From an uncultured Solirubrobacterales bacterium (GTDB lineage: Bacteria > Actinomycetota > Thermoleophilia > Solirubrobacterales > Solirubrobacteraceae): 11,557 bases of DNA. The position numbers and the translations under genes were made by a program. Within the stretch, counting starts at the first letter, position 1. Each line of letters starts with the position of its first letter. Under the pieces are notes generated by a model. The model had not been told where the DNA came from. It did not search any database and was given only the letters and a program-made list of their open reading frames with translations. The stretch is from assembly GCA_903830015.1 (NCBI GenBank), contig CAIKSH010000272.1:1-11557 (forward strand). Direction: 5' to 3'. Of the stretch, positions 7,443 to 11,557 are shown in pieces.

Positions 7443-7448
7443 TAATGT
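7443..7448 (+). promoter_or_regulatory. Possible -10 element (TAATGT) for the caa3 oxidase operon
   Basis: TAATGT fits TANNNT, 9 nt before ATG 7458, in an otherwise GC-rich gap with no Shine-Dalgarno sequence; a leader of a few bases is implied. A similar TAATGGT lies 20 bp upstream (7423-7429), so the pair may instead be a protein-binding direct repeat. No clear -35 is seen. Confidence 0.3.
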
Positions 7449-7457
7449 TCCGCGTCG

Positions 7458-8534
7458 ATGTCCGAGAGTCCCAACCGCCCGGGACCCACCGCAAAGCAGT
7501 GGGCCGTGCTCCTCGCCCTGATGATCGTCTCCTCGGCGATCCTCATCGCCATCTTCCTGGTGATCGACTGGTTCCCGGTCGCCGGCTCCAACGTCTCCGA
7601 CGAGATCGACACCTTCTGGGACGTCCTGCTGATCGTCTCGATCCCGATCTTCGTGATCGTCACCGGCGTCCTGCTCTTCAGCGTTTGGCGCTGGCGCCAG
7701 CGCCCCGGAGAGGAGGAGCTCGATGGCCCGCCGATCCACGGCAATGCGAAGCTCGAGGTCATCTGGACGGCCATCCCGACCGTCATCATCGCCGCCCTCT
7801 GCGCCTACGCCGCCGTCCTGCTGCTCGACATCGAGGCGGCGCCGGCCAAGGGGACACGCGTGGTCAACGTGACCGGGGTCCAGTTCGCCTGGAGCTTCGA
7901 GACCAACGAGGGCGACAGGAAGATCAAGGCCAACCGCCTGGTCGTTCCCGTCGACGAGCCGGTCCAGTTCAAGGTTCGCTCCCGTGACGTGATCCACGAC
8001 TTCTGGGTGCCGGCGTGGCGGCTCAAGGTCGATGCGGTTCCCGGCATAACCACCTCCTACTCGCTCACCCCGACCAAGACCGGCACCTTCGACATCGTCT
8101 GCGCCGAGCTCTGCGGGCTGGGCCACGCCTACATGCGCCAGACGGTCACCGTCCTGCCCAAGGCCAAGTACGCGGCGTGGGTGGCCGGGCAGGGCAAGCC
8201 GGCAGCACCGGCCGGTGGCGGCGAGTCGGCCGGGCTCAGCGCCAAGGAGCTCTTCGTGGCCGGCAACCCCAGCGTCGGCGCCACCGCCTGCGGCACCTGC
8301 CACGTGCTGAATGCCGCCGGGACCAAGGGGGCCACCGGTCCGAACCTCAACGAGATGATTCCCAAGAGCGACAGCAAGGCGGCGATCCGGGAGATGATCG
8401 TCAACCCCAACGCCGAGATCACCAAGGGCTACGCACAGGGCATCATGCCGGCCAACTACGGGCAGGTCCTGAGCGCCAAGGAGATCGACGAGCTGGTCAA
8501 CTACATCTACGATGACGTCCAGGGAAAGGGATAG
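7458..8534 (+). CDS. Cytochrome c oxidase subunit II with fused cytochrome c domain (caa3 type)
   Basis: This 358-residue membrane protein accepts electrons and carries its own cytochrome c. There are three hydrophobic segments (about 16-39, 54-77 and 101-123); the first may be an uncleaved anchor. The CuA ligands are His180 (VIHDFW), Cys215, Glu217, Cys219, His223 and Met226 (CAELCG, then GHAYM). The aromatic entry site is VQFAW (Trp145). A Gly/Ala/Pro linker (about 247-258) leads to a class I cytochrome c domain with heme motif CGTCH (Cys278, Cys281, His282), GPNL (294-297) and a distal Met330 in GIMPANYG. Such fusions define caa3 oxidases, in which electrons pass from the fused heme c to CuA. 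No SD is visible. The gene is followed after 7 nt by the A2-type subunit I. Confidence 0.95.
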   Translation: MSESPNRPGPTAKQWAVLLALMIVSSAILIAIFLVIDWFPVAGSNVSDEIDTFWDVLLIVSIPIFVIVTGVLLFSVWRWRQRPGEEELDGPPIHGNAKLEVIWTAIPTVIIAALCAYAAVLLLDIEAAPAKGTRVVNVTGVQFAWSFETNEGDRKIKANRLVVPVDEPVQFKVRSRDVIHDFWVPAWRLKVDAVPGITTSYSLTPTKTGTFDIVCAELCGLGHAYMRQTVTVLPKAKYAAWVAGQGKPAAPAGGGESAGLSAKELFVAGNPSVGATACGTCHVLNAAGTKGATGPNLNEMIPKSDSKAAIREMIVNPNAEITKGYAQGIMPANYGQVLSAKEIDELVNYIYDDVQGKG

Positions 8535-8541
8535 CTGAGAG

Positions 8542-10476
8542 ATGGCCGCGAAACTGAGACAGCCCGGCTGGTACCGCGCCGCATGGATGGTCGTCCTCGG
8601 GATCGGCATCACCTTCGGCCTGAGCATCGGCCTGCGCGCCGCCTTCGGGCTCGATCCGGTCTACGACCCGACCGCGATCCTCACCATCGGCCTGCTGATG
8701 GTCCCCTTCTTCTTCCTCGGCGGGATCGGCTGCTTTGACTACTGGCTGCGCTGGGCGCGCGGCAAGCAGGTCACCGACGACCATTCCGACCACGGCGCCA
8801 CCAGCTGGAAGGACTACTTCAAGGTCAACACCGATCACAAGGTGATCGGCATCCAGTACATCTGCGTCTCTTTCTTCTTCATGTTCGTCGGTGGCCTCAT
8901 GGCCATGCTGATCCGGGCCGAGCTCGCCGCCCCGGGCCGCCAGTTCGTCGACCCGAACACCTACAACGGCGTCTTCTCGGTCCACGCCACGCTGCTGATC
9001 TTCCTCTTCGTGATCCCGGTTTTCGCCGGCATTGCCAACTACGTCATCCCGCTGATGATCGGCGCCCCGGACATGGCCTTCCCGCGCCTGAACGCCCTCT
9101 CCTTCTGGCTGCTCCCGGTGGCCGGCGTGATGATGCTGCTCTCGTTCTTCGCTCCCGGCGGTTCGTTCGCCAGCGGCTGGACGGCCTACGCGCCACTCTC
9201 GACCAGTGCCCCCACCGGGCAGCTCTTCTTCACCATCGCCGTGCAGTTCGCCGGAGCCTCCTCGATCGCCACGGCGCTCAACTTCCTCGTGACGATCATC
9301 ACCATGCGCGCCCCGGGAATGACCTTCTTCCGGCTGCCGCTCCTGGTCTGGGCCAACTTCGCGACCTCGCTGCTGGTGGTGATCGCCACCCCGTTCATCG
9401 CCGCCTCGCAGTTCATGGTCCTGCTCGACCGGGCGCTCGGCTTCAACTTCTTCGACGTCGCCAAGGGCGGCGACATCCTGATGTACCAGCACATCTTCTG
9501 GTTCTACTCGCACCCCGCGGTCTACATCATGATGCTGCCCGGCTTCGGGATCGTCAGCGAGATCATCGCCAACCGGTCACGAAAGCCGATCTTCGGATAC
9601 CGGATGATGGCCTTCTCTCTGCTGGCCATCGTCCTGCTCGGATTCACCGTCTGGGCCCACCACATGTTCGTATCGGGCATGGCCAACTGGATCCGGATCC
9701 CGATGATGATCACCACCGCGATCATCGCCATCCCCACCGGCATCAAGATCTTCTCCTGGCTGGGGACGATGTGGAGAGGGGTCCTGAAGCTCGATACGCC
9801 AATGCTCTGGTCGCTGGGCTTCATCACCATGTTCACGATCGGCGGTATCTCCGGCGTGATGCTCGCCATGGTGCCGCTCGACATCCACGTCAGCGACACC
9901 TACTTCATCGTCGCCCACATCCATTACGTGCTCTTCGGCGGGTCGCTCTTCACCATCTTCGCCGGGATCTACTACTGGTTCCCCAAGATGACCGGGCACA
10001 TGTACAACGAGAAGCTCGGCAAGCTCCACTTCTGGATCACCTTCGTCGCGTTCAACATCACCTTCGCCCCGATGCACCTGATCGGCGTCCAGGGGATGCC
10101 CCGCCGGGTCGCCGACTACGCCCAGGAGTTCGCCACCTGGAACATCATCATCTCGGTGGCTTCGTTTGCCCTCGGGCTCTCCACCCTGATCTTCCTCTAC
10201 AACGTGATCGTCTCCTGGCGCTCGGGTCCGGCCGCCGTGGCTAACCCGTGGCGGGCGCTCACCGTCGAGTGGCAGGTCTCCTCGCCGCCCCCGATCTTCA
10301 ACTTCGACGCTATCCCGTCGATCGTCGGGGGGCCCTACGAGTACGGGGTCCCGGGCGCCGTGCATGCGGTCTTCAAGGAACCCCAGCCATCGGCCGCCGT
10401 GCCGGCCGGGGTGGGCGCCGTGGCGGCGCAGGCCTCGGGCTCGGCCGACGACTCCGACGATGAGGAAGCCTCCTGA
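8542..10476 (+). CDS. Cytochrome c oxidase subunit I, A2-type, with N-terminal two-helix extension
   Basis: This 644-residue catalytic subunit belongs to the caa3 oxidase. Heme a is bound by His148 and His461, heme a3 by His459, and CuB by His324, His372 and His373, with cross-linked Tyr328. The motif is FYSHPAVY: the gating glutamate of A1 enzymes is Ala326, and the Tyr322-Ser323 pair that defines subfamily A2 is present. D-channel Asp177, Asn166 and Asn184 and K-channel Lys402 are kept. The usual MHGT around the heme a ligand reads VHAT. Before the standard fold (starting about residue 88) there are two extra hydrophobic segments (about 13-33 and 45-68) and a His/Asp-rich linker (76-86). 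The C-terminus is an Ala/Pro stretch ending in an acidic DDSDDEEAS. A Usp-like gene follows after 2 nt. Confidence 0.96.
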   Translation: MAAKLRQPGWYRAAWMVVLGIGITFGLSIGLRAAFGLDPVYDPTAILTIGLLMVPFFFLGGIGCFDYWLRWARGKQVTDDHSDHGATSWKDYFKVNTDHKVIGIQYICVSFFFMFVGGLMAMLIRAELAAPGRQFVDPNTYNGVFSVHATLLIFLFVIPVFAGIANYVIPLMIGAPDMAFPRLNALSFWLLPVAGVMMLLSFFAPGGSFASGWTAYAPLSTSAPTGQLFFTIAVQFAGASSIATALNFLVTIITMRAPGMTFFRLPLLVWANFATSLLVVIATPFIAASQFMVLLDRALGFNFFDVAKGGDILMYQHIFWFYSHPAVYIMMLPGFGIVSEIIANRSRKPIFGYRMMAFSLLAIVLLGFTVWAHHMFVSGMANWIRIPMMITTAIIAIPTGIKIFSWLGTMWRGVLKLDTPMLWSLGFITMFTIGGISGVMLAMVPLDIHVSDTYFIVAHIHYVLFGGSLFTIFAGIYYWFPKMTGHMYNEKLGKLHFWITFVAFNITFAPMHLIGVQGMPRRVADYAQEFATWNIIISVASFALGLSTLIFLYNVIVSWRSGPAAVANPWRALTVEWQVSSPPPIFNFDAIPSIVGGPYEYGVPGAVHAVFKEPQPSAAVPAGVGAVAAQASGSADDSDDEEAS

Positions 10477-10478
10477 CG

Positions 10479-11312
10479 ATGAAGACGATCCTCGCCGTCG
10501 CCAACGAGACGCTCGCCGGCGCCCCGCTGATCGAGCGCGCCCGGGCCGAGGCCCAGGAGGGGCCGGTGCGCGTCGTGCTCTGCGTGCCCCGCAAGAACCC
10601 CACCCACGGCGCCATCACCTACGCCGACAGCGTCTTCGACGCCGCGCGGATCCGGGTCGACCTGGCCCGGGGAGTCCTCCGGGAGCTGGGGATCGACTGC
10701 ATCGGCGAGGTCGGCGACCCGGACCCCTACACCGCGGCCATGGACGCGGTGGCCGAGCACGAGCCCGACCTGATCCTCATCTCCACGCTCCCGGCGACAA
10801 CCTCCGGCTGGCTGCAGGCGAACGTCGTCGAGCGGATCGCCGAAGCGGTGCCGGTGCCGGTCGAGCACATCACCGTCGACCCCGACGACGGTTCGCCTTT
10901 CGACATCACCCTCGTGGTGGCCAACCGCACGACCAGCAGCGACGCGCTCATCGGTGAGCTCCGCGCGCTGGCCGACCGGGAAAGCCCCGGCCGCGAGCGG
11001 CTCTTCATCTTCGTCGTTCCCGCCGAGGGCGGCGATGGCCGCGACCGCCAGCAGGCCGCCGCCCGGCTGGACCAGGTGGTTGACCGGGCGCGCGCCGCCG
11101 ACCTCCAGGCCGCCGGGATGGTCGGGGACCCGGACCCCTTCACCGCCACCATGAACGCGCTGGCCTACTTCGAGATCGACGACATCGTCATCTCCACCTA
11201 CCCTTCGACCCGGTCGGGCTGGCTGCGGGCCGACCTGGTGGAGAGGGTCCGGGGAGCTTCGAACCTGCCGGTCGAACACGTGGTAAACGAGCGCGCCAAG
11301 AGCCCGGCCTGA
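10479..11312 (+). CDS. Tandem universal-stress-like (UspA-fold) protein inside the caa3 operon
   Basis: This 277-residue soluble protein is built from two homologous halves, about 3-135 and 143-270. Each half starts with a VAN-[ER]-T strand (ILAVANET, TLVVANRT), has a middle VGDPDP-[YF]-TA motif (78-85, 215-222), then an I-[LV]-ISTxP strand, SGWL-[QR]-A, and ends with PVEH. The alternating strands and helices suit the Usp nucleotide-binding fold. The standard ATP signature GxxGx9G[ST] is absent; the SGWL region replaces it, so nucleotide binding is uncertain. It starts 2 nt after the subunit I stop (GAGGA SD inside that gene) and ends 10 nt before subunit III, so it is co-translated with the oxidase. 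A role in assembly, regulation or stress response of the oxidase is inferred from position alone. Confidence 0.75.
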   Translation: MKTILAVANETLAGAPLIERARAEAQEGPVRVVLCVPRKNPTHGAITYADSVFDAARIRVDLARGVLRELGIDCIGEVGDPDPYTAAMDAVAEHEPDLILISTLPATTSGWLQANVVERIAEAVPVPVEHITVDPDDGSPFDITLVVANRTTSSDALIGELRALADRESPGRERLFIFVVPAEGGDGRDRQQAAARLDQVVDRARAADLQAAGMVGDPDPFTATMNALAYFEIDDIVISTYPSTRSGWLRADLVERVRGASNLPVEHVVNERAKSPA

Positions 11313-11316
11313 GGAG
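11311..11316 (+). promoter_or_regulatory. Shine-Dalgarno (GAGGAG) for subunit III
   Basis: GAGGAG overlaps the stop of the Usp-like gene and lies 6 nt before ATG 11323. It fixes the start of the truncated subunit III gene and shows tight operon packing. Confidence 0.7.
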
Positions 11317-11322
11317 CTGACC

Positions 11323-11557
11323 ATGGAAGCAGCGGCGATACCGGCTACCACCACTCACGACGACCACCATCACGGGCCGCCGGAGGCCAACAACAGCTCC
11401 GGGGTGCACCGCGAGGTGCTGGGCATCCTCCTGTTCATCATCTCGGAGATCATGCTCTTCGGAGCGTTCTTCGCGGCCTACTTCTTCATCCGCGTCGTAT
11501 CGGCCGACCAGTGGCCTCCCGGGGAGGGCCTGCCGGTCTACATCGCCCTCACCAACG
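11323..11557 (+). CDS. Cytochrome c oxidase subunit III, 3'-truncated by window edge
   Basis: The first 78 residues are visible. A polar head with a His-rich patch (THDDHHH, 11-17) is followed by REVLGILLFIISEIMLFGAF and AAYFFIR (about 30-57), the typical first helix of heme-copper oxidase subunit III, with the Glu/Asp after IIS that is conserved there, and then by the loop WPPGEGLP. Subunit III stabilises proton uptake by the D channel in subunit I. It follows the Usp-like gene by 10 nt with a good SD. It is the only subunit III in the window, so it may serve the second oxidase alone or both; the rest of the gene and any subunit IV lie beyond the edge. Confidence 0.9.
   Translation, partial: MEAAAIPATTTHDDHHHGPPEANNSSGVHREVLGILLFIISEIMLFGAFFAAYFFIRVVSADQWPPGEGLPVYIALTN

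Noticed and set aside
7422..8627. Minus-strand 401-codon frame opposite the caa3 subunit II
   Set aside because: It is antisense to a gene with complete CuA and heme c motifs; the composition is that of a shadow.
9577..10365. Minus-strand 262-codon frame opposite A2 subunit I
   Set aside because: The Asp/Gly/His-rich composition is antisense of membrane helices; no family features.
8542..10476. Second subunit I as a nitric oxide reductase or C-type oxidase because the Glu of HPEVY is missing
   Set aside because: D- and K-channel residues, the cross-linked Tyr and a CuA subunit II are all present; loss of Glu with Tyr-Ser in YSHP is the A2 signature.

Overview
The window is a GC-rich stretch (about two-thirds G+C by eye) packed with genes and with very little intergenic DNA. 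It looks like an actinobacterial chromosome, perhaps from the Thermoleophilia/Solirubrobacterales side. That placement is an inference from base composition, GTG starts, apparent leaderless promoters and the type of respiratory genes; no rRNA or other marker gene is present to fix it.

Left part (1-2551): the 3' portion of an NAD-dependent epimerase/dehydratase (+) meets tail-to-tail a class I glutamine-amidotransferase-fold hydrolase of the peptidase C26/PuuD type (-). A 54-bp divergent spacer then leads to a PaaG-like enoyl-CoA hydratase/isomerase (+). None of the three has an obvious link to respiration.

Middle (2597-6458): a first cytochrome c oxidase cluster holds subunit II with a CuA site, subunit I of the A1 type (FGHPEVY motif), protoheme IX farnesyltransferase (heme O synthase), and two very small membrane-protein genes of 36 and 75 codons that overlap by ATGA. 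No subunit III gene is present in this cluster.

The two oxidase clusters are separated by a divergent regulatory pair: a two-CBS-domain protein (-, 6460-6876), and a minimal AraC-type DNA-binding protein (+, 6981-7370). Their 104-bp spacer contains a good sigma70-like promoter for the CBS gene, with a perfect 11-bp palindrome inside the promoter spacer.

Right part (7458-11557): a second oxidase cluster holds subunit II with a fused C-terminal cytochrome c domain (caa3 type), subunit I of the A2 type (YSHPAVY motif, no gating glutamate) with two extra N-terminal membrane helices, a tandem-duplicated universal-stress-like protein set tightly inside the operon, and the start of subunit III, which runs off the window.

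The locus therefore encodes two distinct proton-pumping heme-copper oxidases side by side. They use the two known alternative endings of the D proton channel and probably share heme synthesis, and possibly subunit III. The most original material is the Usp-like gene inside the caa3 operon, the tiny membrane ORF after ctaB, the N-terminal two-helix extension on A2 subunit I, and the regulatory spacer between the clusters.
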